Below, piece after piece: positions 1-8,723 of a stretch of DNA of 64,000 bases (its first letter is position 1; each line of letters opens with the position of its first letter). Source of the stretch: Algoriphagus terrigena DSM 22685 (lineage in GTDB: Bacteria; Bacteroidota; Bacteroidia; Cytophagales; Cyclobacteriaceae); NCBI RefSeq assembly GCF_000429445.1, contig NZ_AUBW01000023.1, forward strand, positions 40,098 through 104,097, in the 5' to 3' direction. A program made the position numbers and the translations under genes. The notes below the pieces were generated by a model. It made no database searches, was not told the DNA's origin, and was given only the letters and a program-made list of their open reading frames with translations.

Positions 1-1627
1 TGCTCAGGATCTTTGAACTGTGCGAAACGGTCACCAAGATCAGTGTCGACTCGGCATACTTGATGGCGTTGTTGATCGCCTCCTGGGTGATACGATAGAG
101 GTTGATCTCCACGAGAGAGTCCAGCCGCTGGTTGAAATCGGACTTGTTCATCAGGATGATCTCTTTTCCGGTCAGCTTGCCGAGTTCCTGTGTGAGTTCG
201 GTCAGCGCTGGCACTAGGCCATAATCTTTCAGTTCGGGAGGAGTGAGGTTAAACGTCGCCGTCCGCACTCCTTTAATGATGTTTGCCGTCAATTCCTTCA
301 GCTTTTCCAGCTTGGTCTCGGCCTTCTCTCCGTCTGACAAATCCACGCTTTCGAGCAGGTATTTCAGTCCGGTCAGCATCTGGCCGATTCCGTCGTGGAT
401 GTCTTTGGCAATCCTATTTTGCTCGTTTTCCTGATTTTCGATGATCTGTCGGCTGATGACGTTCTGTTGCTGCATCTTTTCCTCGAAGCTCTCCCGGGTC
501 AGTTGCTGGACTTCAAGCTGGGCTTCCTTGCGCTTGGTGATGTCGAGGCAGATGATGATCAGCTCGGAGATTTCCCCTGCGTGAAAAGGGATCATGGAAA
601 AGTCGAGCCACAGATCGTCTCCACCTGGTGTGGTGGCCTTGATCTCTCCTTGCCAGCCCGACTTTTTGTTTTCTGAAATGATTCGATCCAGTGTCAGCCG
701 CTCGTTTTCAAGCGGGGAGAGGACGTCGGAGAATTTCGCATTTTGATTAAACTTCTGGAATTTGACCAGCTTCGCAAAACGGTCGCCGATGTGGGTGATA
801 TGTCCGTCTGGCGAGATTCTCGCAAAAAGCAGGATCTGGTCCATCGCTTGGCTCAGAGCCCGAAGTTCCCGGACGGACTTCTCTTTGGCTTGGCTGAGTA
901 GATCGGCGTCTTTCGCCATCTTGATGGCTTTTTTCTCCGCTTCCAACAACTCATGAATGCTTGCCTTCATGGCTTTGGCTGAAGGCCAGAAGATGATCAG
1001 AAACTCGGCAAGCAAGACAAGTAGCGTAAAGAGAGTGATGATGAGCTCGAGTTGCTCGAGGCTTTCAACCTTTTGCTTTGCTTCGAAATCGTATTGATTG
1101 ACGATCTGTTCCATCTTAGACAGAAACTCGGCGCTATTGCTCACGACTTGGTCGGTGGCCTGCTGGAAGGCAACAGAGTCCGGTAGATTTGCTCTCGAAA
1201 GCTGGATTATTACGTCGGTATTGGCTATGATACTTTCAAAATTCGGCTCAATACCCTCAAACATTTTGGTCACTTCAGGACTGTTCCCCGGTTCGATTCC
1301 CAGCTTTTCATCTCCGAACTGGAGCGCGTTGTGGGCGATCTCCCAGGTAGTCTTCGTGGAAAAAAGCGTGTCTGTTATCGCCCGCCGCCTGGTTTCAGTC
1401 GGGTTCAGGGACAGTAGCAAGATTTCCTTGTTGAGTTTTTGACTGAGCATTCGTTGCCGACCGGCGACGTTGACCAGTCTGCTGTCGTCTTCCTGGTCGG
1501 CCAGGTATTGTCGGATTAGAATCTGGCTGGTGATCAGAGAGATGGCGATGGCGCCCAATGCGATGATGTAGAGCCGTCTGAGTCTGTCAAAGGTGACCTG
1601 ATCGAGGGTGTTGGTATTCTCAGTCAT
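1..1627 (-). CDS. NarX-like sensor histidine kinase (partial, C-terminus off window)
   Basis: About 542 residues are visible from an ATG at 1627; the ATP-binding domain runs past base 1. In order: a membrane segment (about residues 15-35), a PilJ/NarX-type periplasmic sensor region opening with NVAGRQRMLSQK (like the nitrate-binding P-box of NarX/NarQ), a second membrane segment (about 200-220), a PAS domain (about 250-370) and a HisKA_3 dimerisation domain with phospho-acceptor H411 in KDIHDGIGQ. Kinases of this type phosphorylate LuxR-family regulators; the partner probably lies beyond the left edge. The start codon overlaps the stop of the DUF4202 gene by 8 bases, so the two are probably translationally coupled. 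Last visible gene of the nirB operon, so nitrate/nitrite sensing is the likely role (inference). Confidence 0.9.
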   Translation of the reverse strand, partial: MTENTNTLDQVTFDRLRRLYIIALGAIAISLITSQILIRQYLADQEDDSRLVNVAGRQRMLSQKLNKEILLLSLNPTETRRRAITDTLFSTKTTWEIAHNALQFGDEKLGIEPGNSPEVTKMFEGIEPNFESIIANTDVIIQLSRANLPDSVAFQQATDQVVSNSAEFLSKMEQIVNQYDFEAKQKVESLEQLELIITLFTLLVLLAEFLIIFWPSAKAMKASIHELLEAEKKAIKMAKDADLLSQAKEKSVRELRALSQAMDQILLFARISPDGHITHIGDRFAKLVKFQKFNQNAKFSDVLSPLENERLTLDRIISENKKSGWQGEIKATTPGGDDLWLDFSMIPFHAGEISELIIICLDITKRKEAQLEVQQLTRESFEEKMQQQNVISRQIIENQENEQNRIAKDIHDGIGQMLTGLKYLLESVDLSDGEKAETKLEKLKELTANIIKGVRTATFNLTPPELKDYGLVPALTELTQELGKLTGKEIILMNKSDFNQRLDSLVEINLYRITQEAINNAIKYAESTLILVTVSHSSKILS

Positions 1628-2210
1628 TGCTGTCGAAAAGTGCTTCCTGGATGATCCGGAGACTTTGGGAGGAGAAATTAATTTGAAGCGCTTCTTTTTG
1701 CGCTTTTTCGGACATCTTGGCCCAGGTCTTTTTCAGGATGTCTTTGATCTTTTCGAAGTCGTGCTTGGTGACAAAGTCCTCCAAGTAGTATTCCAGGAAA
1801 ACCAAGCAAACGACGTCTTCCAAGATCTGGGTTTCGAAGTCCGTCTTCAGTTGTTTTTTGCGGATCAGAAATTTGACTTTGGCAATAAACGCCTCGTCGT
1901 ATCCGGCTTCAGCCAGCAGCTGGCCGGCCAGTTCTGCGTGCATTTTTTTGAGCTCCTCCCTCCAAGTGAGGTAGCCGGTCCGATCCATCGGGTACTCGGA
2001 TCGCTGGATCTTCCAGCGGGCGATATGCTGCGCGCGCGCGGCAATGAGTAGGTGTTCTGATGCGTCCGGGACGAACTCCCCCAGCTTTTTTGTCATTCGG
2101 TGTGAGTAGAGCAGCTCCTTGGGGAACGCTTTGCCTTTCCAGGTTTCTTTGGTGGGGTCTTCGGAATTGATTTGGTCTATCAGCTGGATGGCTGTTTCGG
2201 ATCGGGTCAT
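1620..2210 (-). CDS. DUF4202 family protein
   Basis: A 196-residue soluble protein. I recognise it as DUF4202 from its overall pattern: an early TAIQLIDQIN stretch, an AARAQHIARW segment, a TWREELKKMHA helix and an EDVVCLVFLEYY helix. The family is of unknown function and is often found beside assimilatory nitrite-reductase genes. The frame is open to 2279, but the ATG at 2210 is preferred because it starts the conserved part and leaves only 10 bases after the nirD stop. The His residues (AQHIAR, KKMHAEL) might form a metal site, but that is a guess. Its 3' end overlaps the sensor kinase start by 8 bases. Confidence 0.85.
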   Translation of the reverse strand: MTRSETAIQLIDQINSEDPTKETWKGKAFPKELLYSHRMTKKLGEFVPDASEHLLIAARAQHIARWKIQRSEYPMDRTGYLTWREELKKMHAELAGQLLAEAGYDEAFIAKVKFLIRKKQLKTDFETQILEDVVCLVFLEYYLEDFVTKHDFEKIKDILKKTWAKMSEKAQKEALQINFSSQSLRIIQEALFDSND

Positions 2211-2220
2211 TGAAAAGGAA

Positions 2221-2598
2221 TTAGTCAGCAAATCCAATATATACAATTCCGTTCTCAATCTTGACTGGATAGGTGGCAATGCTGTATTCCTCGCCGTTCA
2301 GATTAGAGCCATCCTCCAGCGAAAAGGTCTTTTTATGGATGGGGCAGGCGAGTTTTGGGATACCGGCAGCATCACCGCTCAGGCCTCTGGACAGCACCAT
2401 CTCCATCTTGTGTGGACAAAGGTTTTGGCAGGCGTACCATTTGTTGGTTCGGGTAAAGTGATAGACCGCGATCTGTCTGGATTTGTGCTTGATACACGCT
2501 CCAGCATTCTCCGGAAAATCAGAGACGGAACCGACGCTGACCCAAGAAAGTACTTCGGTAGCTTGGACGGTTTGATAAAGGTTTACAAGTTCTTCCAT
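2221..2598 (-). CDS. nirD: Nitrite reductase (NADH) small subunit, Rieske-type
   Basis: A 125-residue NirD-type protein. It carries a Rieske-like [2Fe-2S] signature, C61-P-H63 (in CQNLCPHK) and C85-P-I-H88 (in ACPIHKK). NirD works with NirB in cytoplasmic NAD(P)H-dependent reduction of nitrite to ammonium. Some NirD proteins have lost the cluster ligands, but here all four are present, so a bound cluster is expected. It sits 19 bases after nirB and 10 bases before the DUF4202 gene, clearly in one operon. Confidence 0.95.
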   Translation of the reverse strand: MEELVNLYQTVQATEVLSWVSVGSVSDFPENAGACIKHKSRQIAVYHFTRTNKWYACQNLCPHKMEMVLSRGLSGDAAGIPKLACPIHKKTFSLEDGSNLNGEEYSIATYPVKIENGIVYIGFAD

Positions 2599-2617
2599 GG
2601 TTTCTGTACGTTAGGGA

Positions 2618-5128
2618 TTACCAAGGTCTTGGCATTTTTTGTTCGCGAAGTGGGACAAAGACGAGCTCCTCGTCAGTTTCTTCAGTATTTACAAAAGGCT
2701 TAAATCTTTTCAGGGTTTCAGGATCTTCGATGGCTTCTTTCCATTCGCAGGCATATCGCTCGACCAGTCCGTCCATCTCAGCTTCGAATTCCGCGGCCAT
2801 GCCGAGGCAGTCTTCCACGACCACTTTTTTGAGGTATTCGATTCCCCCTTCCAATTTCTCCAGCCAAGGGGCAGTTCTGACGAGAGGCCCGGCAGTGCGG
2901 ATGTAATAGATGAGGAATCGATCCAGGTATTTGATGCAGGTGTCGTCATCCAGCTGGGAAGCGAGCAGGATTGCGTGCTTCGGATTTGCGCCGCCATTGC
3001 CGCAGACATATAGGTTCCAGCCTCCCTCGACAGCGATAACTCCGAAGTCTTTGCCCCGGGCCTCGGCGCATTCGCGGATACATCCGGAGACCCCGCCTTT
3101 GAGCTTGTGGGGAGAGCGAAGTCCCTTGTAGCGCTCTTCGATGCGGATCGCAAAGCTCACGCTGTCATGCAGTCCAAAGCGGCACCAGGTCGAGCCAACG
3201 CAGCTTTTGACCGTTCTCAGGGATTTGCCGTAAGCGTGTCCGCTCTCGAATCCGGCGTCGATGAGTTCTTTCCAGATCATTGGCAGCTCATGAAGCTGGG
3301 CGCCAAATAGGTCAATCCGCTGTCCACCGGTGATCTTGGTGTAGAGATCAAACTTCTTTGCTACCTGGCCGAGCACAACCAGCTTCTCCGGGGTGATCTC
3401 TCCGCCCGCCACCCGTGGCACGACAGAGTAGGTTCCGTTTCGTTGGATGTTGGCCAGAAAGCGGTCATTCGAATCCTGGATTGCCACCTGCTTGTTGGCG
3501 GTTTCCATGAAGATACTGGCGAAGATCGAAGCCATCACCGGCTTGCAGATCTCGCAGCCGTGGCCTTTGCCGAAGGTGTCCAAGGCTTCATCGTATCCAG
3601 TGGTATTGTTGAGTTTTACCAAGTCAAAAAGCTCCTGTCTGCTGTATTCGAAATGCTCACAGATGGTTTCTTTGACCTCTTTTCCGAGAGACTTCAGTGT
3701 TTCTTTGACGATATCGACGACCATCGGCTTGCAACCGCCGCAGCTGGTAGAAGCTTTGGTATGCTTGATGACTCCCTTCAGATCCTGGCAGCATCCGCTT
3801 TTGATGGCGTCGCAGATGGCTCCCTTTGACACCGCTTCGCAGGAACAGATCTGCGCGGTGTCCGGAAGATCGAGTACCGATCCGAGGAGGCTTTTTGATC
3901 CCGCTCCGCGTTGACCCAAGATCAGGTCTTCGGCGTTTTCGGGGAGTTTCATCCCATTGATGTAGAGCTGAAAGAGCGTATTGTAGTCAGATGAATCTCC
4001 GACCAAGATGCCGCCCAACAGCCTGCTGCCGTCTTTGCTGATGTTGATTCGTTTATAGACTCCGCGCTGCTTGTTTTCGTATCGGATGGCGATTGCGTCC
4101 TCGCTTTCTACGAAAGGATCTCCGAATGAAGCCACCTCTGTGCCCACCAGTTTGAGCTGGGTTGACATGTCGATGGAGGGGCTCATGAGCTTGGTGCCAC
4201 CGGCGATTTGATCCAGCGCCACGGCAGCCATCTCGTAGCCAGGGGCGACTAGGCCGTAGATGTTTTGATTGTAAAGGGCGACTTCCCCGATGGCATAGAT
4301 GCCGGGTACGGAGGTTTCCATCCTGTTATTGACCACGATCCCGCCACGCTCGCCGACCGCGATTCCGGAGTTTCTCGCCAACTCATCCCTCGGTCTGATC
4401 CCGGCTGAGATGATGATCATATCTACCGCCAGCGTCGTGCCGTCAGTAAATTCGATTGCTTCAGTCTCACCGTCTCCGATGATTTCTTTGGAATTTTTGC
4501 CCAGATGCACTTTCAGTCCGATGCTTTGGATCTTGGATTGCAGCAAGTCCGATGCAGCCTGATCCAGCTGCCTTGGCATCAACTTGCCCGCAAACTCGAT
4601 CACGTGTGTGGTCATTCCGAGTTCTTTCGAGGCATTCGCAGCTTCCAAACCCAAGAGCCCACCGCCCAATACGGCCGACTGATACCTGCCTTTTGCCTTC
4701 AGCTTGTCAGAGTAGGTTTGGATTGCCTCCAGATCTTCAATAGTTCTATAGATGAATATCCCTTCTTTTTCAGAACCCTTGATTGTCGGGATAAAGGGAG
4801 AAGAACCGGTTGCGATGACCAGATGATCGTATTCGAAGGATTCATTTTTGTGGGTAACGACTTTTTTGTTTTCCGTATCGACAGACAGGATCATCTCGGA
4901 GGTTCTCAGCGTGATGCCATTGTCGGCGTACCAGTCTCTCGGTGCCATGAGTAGCTCGTCGGGAGATTCCAAAGTGAAATACTCACTTAAGTGCACGCGA
5001 TCGTAGGCGGGTCTGTTTTCTTCTCCGAAAACCAGAATGTCAAATTGATCGCGGTTGGGGTGGGAGATCAGTTTTTCGCAAAACTTGTAACCTACCATTC
5101 CGTTGCCTACCAAGATTATCCTTTCCAT
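2618..5128 (-). CDS. nirB: Nitrite reductase (NAD(P)H) large subunit
   Basis: At 836 residues this has the usual NirB length. The N-terminal half is a pyridine-nucleotide-disulphide oxidoreductase fold (FAD motif near VGNGMVGYKF, NAD motif near GGGLLGLEAA). Two BFD-like [2Fe-2S] Cys clusters follow (CSC...SCGGC, then C...GCEICKP). The C-terminal half is a sulphite/nitrite reductase ferredoxin-like and 4Fe-4S/siroheme domain, with ligand motifs CVGSTWC and CIREC. It reduces nitrite to ammonium in the cytoplasm with NADH. First gene of the operon; the 350 bases upstream hold three TACGTA boxes close to its start. Confidence 0.97.
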   Translation of the reverse strand: MERIILVGNGMVGYKFCEKLISHPNRDQFDILVFGEENRPAYDRVHLSEYFTLESPDELLMAPRDWYADNGITLRTSEMILSVDTENKKVVTHKNESFEYDHLVIATGSSPFIPTIKGSEKEGIFIYRTIEDLEAIQTYSDKLKAKGRYQSAVLGGGLLGLEAANASKELGMTTHVIEFAGKLMPRQLDQAASDLLQSKIQSIGLKVHLGKNSKEIIGDGETEAIEFTDGTTLAVDMIIISAGIRPRDELARNSGIAVGERGGIVVNNRMETSVPGIYAIGEVALYNQNIYGLVAPGYEMAAVALDQIAGGTKLMSPSIDMSTQLKLVGTEVASFGDPFVESEDAIAIRYENKQRGVYKRINISKDGSRLLGGILVGDSSDYNTLFQLYINGMKLPENAEDLILGQRGAGSKSLLGSVLDLPDTAQICSCEAVSKGAICDAIKSGCCQDLKGVIKHTKASTSCGGCKPMVVDIVKETLKSLGKEVKETICEHFEYSRQELFDLVKLNNTTGYDEALDTFGKGHGCEICKPVMASIFASIFMETANKQVAIQDSNDRFLANIQRNGTYSVVPRVAGGEITPEKLVVLGQVAKKFDLYTKITGGQRIDLFGAQLHELPMIWKELIDAGFESGHAYGKSLRTVKSCVGSTWCRFGLHDSVSFAIRIEERYKGLRSPHKLKGGVSGCIRECAEARGKDFGVIAVEGGWNLYVCGNGGANPKHAILLASQLDDDTCIKYLDRFLIYYIRTAGPLVRTAPWLEKLEGGIEYLKKVVVEDCLGMAAEFEAEMDGLVERYACEWKEAIEDPETLKRFKPFVNTEETDEELVFVPLREQKMPRPW

Positions 5129-5131
5129 ATC

Positions 5132-5416
5132 TACGTAATTTGAATTAAAGGTAAGTAAATATACGTATTTATTGATTTCAGATCCAAGAGAAAAAAGATT
5201 TTTCTACGTAAAAATTTCAAAAACTAGATTAGGGTCTCGCGGGGATATTGATGTATGAATTGATAAATGTGGTTCTAATTGAGCCTCGTATGTGGGATAG
5301 TGAATAAAAAGGGCAAAAATTATGGCTGTAATATTCCCAGTTAGAGCCAATCTATTCTCTTTTCGATATCGAATCTAATAGCGTTTCGAGTGGATAGGGA
5401 CTTTTCTGTCTACGTA
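5132..5416. promoter_or_regulatory. Cluster of four TACGTA palindromes in the nirB / DUF6660-like divergent region
   Basis: TACGTA occurs at 5132-5137, 5162-5167, 5205-5210 and 5411-5416. Three copies share the longer form TCTACGTAA. A given 6-mer is expected about once per 4 kb, so four in 285 bases is a strong local excess. Three sit within 85 bases of the nirB start, and the fourth lies 70 bases before the gene at 5486. I know no Bacteroidota regulator with this site, so the role as an operator is inferred. The rest of the 357-base gap is AT-rich with no gene. Confidence 0.45.
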
Positions 5417-5453
5417 AGTATTTTATTGGGTGCGGGATAGTTCCACCAAGTCC

Positions 5454-5481
5454 TTGATTTGACTTGGGTTTCCTATCTTTG
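5454..5481 (+). promoter_or_regulatory. Candidate promoter, TTG-N17-TATCTTTG
   Basis: TTG at 5454-5456 and TATCTTTG at 5474-5481 match the Bacteroidota housekeeping consensus (TTG, about 17-23 bases, TAnnTTTG). The ATG at 5486 begins only four bases later, so transcription from this box would give a leaderless or nearly leaderless message. It could be a chance match. Confidence 0.35.
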
Positions 5482-5485
5482 GCCA

Positions 5486-5809
5486 ATGAAGTTTTTTTCC
5501 CTGATCATCGGAGCATTTGTTTTCTACCTCTCGGTCATGCCTTGCTGCGAGGCCGACGACTCCTGTGTTGCACTTCATGATGGAATTGAAGAGACTTTGC
5601 CCGTAGATCACGATACAGAAGCCGAATCTCCCTGTTCTCCATTTTATTCCTGTGGCACCTGCTTCGGATTTGTTGCCGAACGTGCCGTTGATCTTACGCT
5701 GATTTTTCAATCAAGCGGATTCAGAGATGAGATTCCGCATTTTACCCTGATTCAGCCAGCTGGCTATTTTTTCCCGCTGATCAAGCCGCCCAGCGTTCTG
5801 CCGGGGTAG
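5486..5809 (+). CDS. Small exported Cys-rich protein, DUF6660-like
   Basis: A 107-residue protein starting MKFFSLIIGAFVF, a hydrophobic signal segment followed by PCCEADDSC. Later there is an acidic stretch and a second Cys group, CSPFYSCGTCFGF. Size, signal segment, paired Cys groups and position just before a TonB receptor resemble the small DUF6660 proteins of Bacteroidota, often found near metal-uptake or metal-efflux genes. I assign the family from memory with moderate certainty. An upstream in-frame start at 5459 would put nine extra residues ahead of the signal, so the ATG at 5486 is preferred. The receptor gene follows after 70 bases. Confidence 0.7.
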   Translation: MKFFSLIIGAFVFYLSVMPCCEADDSCVALHDGIEETLPVDHDTEAESPCSPFYSCGTCFGFVAERAVDLTLIFQSSGFRDEIPHFTLIQPAGYFFPLIKPPSVLPG

Positions 5810-5879
5810 TTGATTATTTGATCTCCTTCTTTTAAAAAGGACACCTATTTACATTTTCTTAAATCTTAGAAATCTTCCA

Positions 5880-8054
5880 ATGACAAAGTATATTTTGCTC
5901 TGTCTGGCGATGTTTTGGGCAAATCTTGCTTTCTCCCAAAACTCCTACAGAGCTATAGTAAAAGACCATGAGACCGACCAACCGCTGCCTGGCGCCAGCG
6001 TTCAGGTGTTAGAGTTAGGTAAGGGAGGTGTTGCTGACGAAAGTGGCGCTGTCTTGATCGAAGAGCTCCCAAATGGGATCTACACCCTTGAAGTGAGGTT
6101 TTTGGGCTTTGAGACGCTGAAGTTCCAAAGGACTTTTCCTATGGAATCCGGCGCGGAACCTGAGGTCCTTTTTCTCCACAACCATGAAGATGAACTGGAG
6201 GAGTTGGTCGTACAGTCGACGCGAAGCACCCGTCTGATTGAGGATGTGCCGACCCGCGTGGAGATCATTGCGGGCGAGGAATTAGCCGAAAAAGGCAACA
6301 TGAAGCCCGGCGACATCCGAATGCTCCTGAATGAAAGCACCGGAATCCAGACGCAGCAAACCTCCGCGACCAGCTACAATTCCAGCATCCGGATTCAGGG
6401 CCTGGACGGCAAATACACGCAACTGCTGCGGGATGGGCTGCCGCTCTATGGTGGGTATTCCGGTGGCTTGAGCTTGATGCAGATCGCTCCACTGGACTTG
6501 GCTCAGGTGGAGGTGGTGAAAGGTTCCTCCTCTACACTCTACGGCGGCGGTGCGATCGCCGGTTTGGTCAACCTGATTTCTAAAAAGCCTACGGAGGAAC
6601 CGGAATTGGGCATTTTGCTCAACGGAACTTCCGCTTTGGGATTGGACGCGAGTGCGTTTTATGCGGAGGATTTTGGGAAAATCGGAACCACCGTCTTCGC
6701 TTCCTATAACAAAGGAACGGCTTACGATCCGGCGGACATTGGCTTGACGGCGATTCCCGAGTTTGACCGATTCACCCTGAATCCGAAGATTTATTGGGAG
6801 ATCAACGAAGTGTCAGACCTGATGTTGGGAGTCAATCTGATGAAAGAAGACCGCTTGGGCGGAAATGTGGATTTCATTAAACGTGAGTCCGTAGTTGATC
6901 CTTATTTTGAGGAAAACCTCACCGAAAGGATTTCCACCCAGCTGGATTTTACGCGGGAGCTTTCGTCTGACACTCGTCTGAATGTCAAGAACAGCATCAG
7001 TTTCTACGACAGAAGCATTGAGATCCCTGACTATCAGTTTGCCGGAACGCAGTGGTCCACTTTCAGCGAGGTTAATGTGAGCCGTGTCGGGTCTAAAGCT
7101 GAATGGATTGGTGGACTCAACTTTTGGTCAGATCGTTTTGTTCAAAGCGCTGGGAATCCCAACGAACCGCTGGATTACAAGTTGAACACGATAGGAGGCT
7201 TTGTCCAAAATATCTGGAATATCTCAGAGCAATGGACAATGGAATCCGGATTCCGGTTGGATTACCAGAAGGAGTATGGTGTGTTTGCTTTGCCGAGGCT
7301 TTCGGTGATGGTGGAGCCGAGCGAACTGCTGACGTTGCGTTTTGGTGGCGGTCTTGGCTATAAGCCTCCGACGGTTTTCTCAGAGGAAGCGGAGCGGCTT
7401 CAGTTCCAAAACATCCTGCCCATCGACCCGACTGAAGTACATGCTGAGCGGTCAGCCGGCGCTAATCTGGACGCAAACTACCGGCTGGCGATGGGGGAAG
7501 AGCTGACATTGAATGTAAATGCACTGCTGTTCTGGACCCAAATTCAAGACCCCTTGGTTTTGACGGCCGCTGGTGGGTTTTATGAGTTTCAACAGCCGCA
7601 GGGGGAGCTGCAGACCCAGGGACTGGAGCTCAATCTGAAATGGGAGTACCGGGATTTGAAATTGTTTGTGGGGTACACATTGGCAGATGTCGATCAGCAC
7701 TACGATGGAACGAGCGCCACGTATCCTTTGGTGGCCAAGCATCGGCTCAACAACGTGCTGATGTATGAAAAGCACGAGAATTTCCGCATTGGTCTGGAGG
7801 CGTATTATTTCAGTCCGCAACTGCTCAATGACGGCGCGACGGGTAAGTCCTACTGGATCATGGGGCTGATGACCGAAAAGTCGTTTGGCGAGCGGGTTTC
7901 TGTGTTTTTGAACTTCGAAAACTTCCTTGACGCCAGACAGACGAGGTTTGACACCATCTATACTGGGTCGATCAGCAATCCTGAATTCCGGGATATCTAT
8001 GCGCCGGTGGATGGATTTGTGATCAATGGCGGGGTAAAACTGCGGGTTTTATAG
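5880..8054 (+). CDS. TonB-dependent outer-membrane receptor
   Basis: A 724-residue protein: signal peptide (about 1-19, cleaved near AFSQ), a carboxypeptidase-like beta-sandwich domain (about 22-105), a TonB plug (about 110-245, with QVEVVKGSSSTLYGGGAIAG), then a beta-barrel ending in an aromatic-poor VKLRVL. It takes up a large or scarce solute across the outer membrane using TonB energy. No SusD partner is adjacent, so a metal chelate or vitamin is more likely than a glycan, and the small Cys-rich neighbour hints at a metal. The substrate cannot be read from the sequence. It is probably co-transcribed with the gene at 5486. Confidence 0.9.
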   Translation: MTKYILLCLAMFWANLAFSQNSYRAIVKDHETDQPLPGASVQVLELGKGGVADESGAVLIEELPNGIYTLEVRFLGFETLKFQRTFPMESGAEPEVLFLHNHEDELEELVVQSTRSTRLIEDVPTRVEIIAGEELAEKGNMKPGDIRMLLNESTGIQTQQTSATSYNSSIRIQGLDGKYTQLLRDGLPLYGGYSGGLSLMQIAPLDLAQVEVVKGSSSTLYGGGAIAGLVNLISKKPTEEPELGILLNGTSALGLDASAFYAEDFGKIGTTVFASYNKGTAYDPADIGLTAIPEFDRFTLNPKIYWEINEVSDLMLGVNLMKEDRLGGNVDFIKRESVVDPYFEENLTERISTQLDFTRELSSDTRLNVKNSISFYDRSIEIPDYQFAGTQWSTFSEVNVSRVGSKAEWIGGLNFWSDRFVQSAGNPNEPLDYKLNTIGGFVQNIWNISEQWTMESGFRLDYQKEYGVFALPRLSVMVEPSELLTLRFGGGLGYKPPTVFSEEAERLQFQNILPIDPTEVHAERSAGANLDANYRLAMGEELTLNVNALLFWTQIQDPLVLTAAGGFYEFQQPQGELQTQGLELNLKWEYRDLKLFVGYTLADVDQHYDGTSATYPLVAKHRLNNVLMYEKHENFRIGLEAYYFSPQLLNDGATGKSYWIMGLMTEKSFGERVSVFLNFENFLDARQTRFDTIYTGSISNPEFRDIYAPVDGFVINGGVKLRVL

Positions 8055-8205
8055 CTAAAAAGAGGAAAGGAGCTGTTTTGCGATTTAGGCAGGACGGTTC
8101 CTTCTTGTTTTTTTAACGTTTTTAGTCTGTGTTTCAGTGACTTCTAATGGACAAAAATTATTGAGTGAACGTAAAAAAAAATGCTACTTTTTTGTTTCTG
8201 GGAGT

Positions 8206-8231
8206 AAAAATACCCAGTACTGGGTATTTTT
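8206..8231. promoter_or_regulatory. 26-bp perfect palindrome, probable operator
   Basis: The core TACCCAGTACTGGGTA (8211-8226) is flanked by five A and five T, giving a 26-base perfect dyad centred between 8218 and 8219. It ends 17 bases before a TAACTTTG box and so covers the place where the -33 element should be; no TTG is seen there. This is the geometry of a binding site for a dimeric activator or repressor of the gene at 8279. A terminator for the TonB receptor gene (stop at 8054) is possible but less likely at 150 bases distance. Confidence 0.55.
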
Positions 8232-8248
8232 TAACCGCCCTCGTTTTA

Positions 8249-8256
8249 TAACTTTG
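8249..8256 (+). promoter_or_regulatory. TAACTTTG -7 box before the gene at 8279
   Basis: TAACTTTG is an exact match to the Bacteroidota -7 consensus TAnnTTTG. It lies 22 bases before the ATG at 8279. There is no matching TTG at the -33 spacing, so transcription may depend on a factor bound to the adjacent palindrome. Confidence 0.5.
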
Positions 8257-8278
8257 TTAAACACTAATTTTTTACATA

Positions 8279-8626
8279 ATGAAGACGAACACAATTGTTA
8301 AAAGCGTCAACTCAATGGCAGCTTCCACTCTTTCCCCAAAAACCCATACTCCGGAGTTAAATGGCAGAGATTCTGGTTTTTGGACTGAACAAAGTTGCCA
8401 GAACGGTAAGCTACCCACCCACAGGATCAAGGTGAAAAGCAACTGCGAGAAGAAGCGGTTTTGGGCAAAGCAAACTCACAAGAAACATGAAGATGGAGTG
8501 ACTGAGCGGACCGACCTTGATGTCACCACAAATTTTGTGATTGATTACATGCCGCTTTGCTGTGAAGAGGACTGGGAGATGATAGCATATTCTCTTGCAA
8601 AGGATCAGGCAAACCGAATCAGCTGA
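8279..8626 (+). CDS. Hypothetical 115-aa protein
   Basis: Not recognised. It is a soluble, basic and polar protein with no signal peptide or membrane segment. The middle is rich in Lys and Arg (EKKRFWAKQTHKKHE). The C-terminal part (NFVIDYMPLCCEEDWEMIAY) is hydrophobic and acidic with a CC pair. A good -7 box and a 26-bp palindrome lie just upstream, which supports a real regulated gene. It is followed after 97 bases by the ClC gene in the same direction. Confidence 0.6.
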   Translation: MKTNTIVKSVNSMAASTLSPKTHTPELNGRDSGFWTEQSCQNGKLPTHRIKVKSNCEKKRFWAKQTHKKHEDGVTERTDLDVTTNFVIDYMPLCCEEDWEMIAYSLAKDQANRIS

Positions 8627-8723
8627 GGCCAGTTGAGCGTATTCCGTTTCGGTGCCTTCCAGACTCAGCAGGCTGGATAAAATCAGTTTTTTCTTTCTGA
8701 ATTGACTCTATTGGACTTACTTC

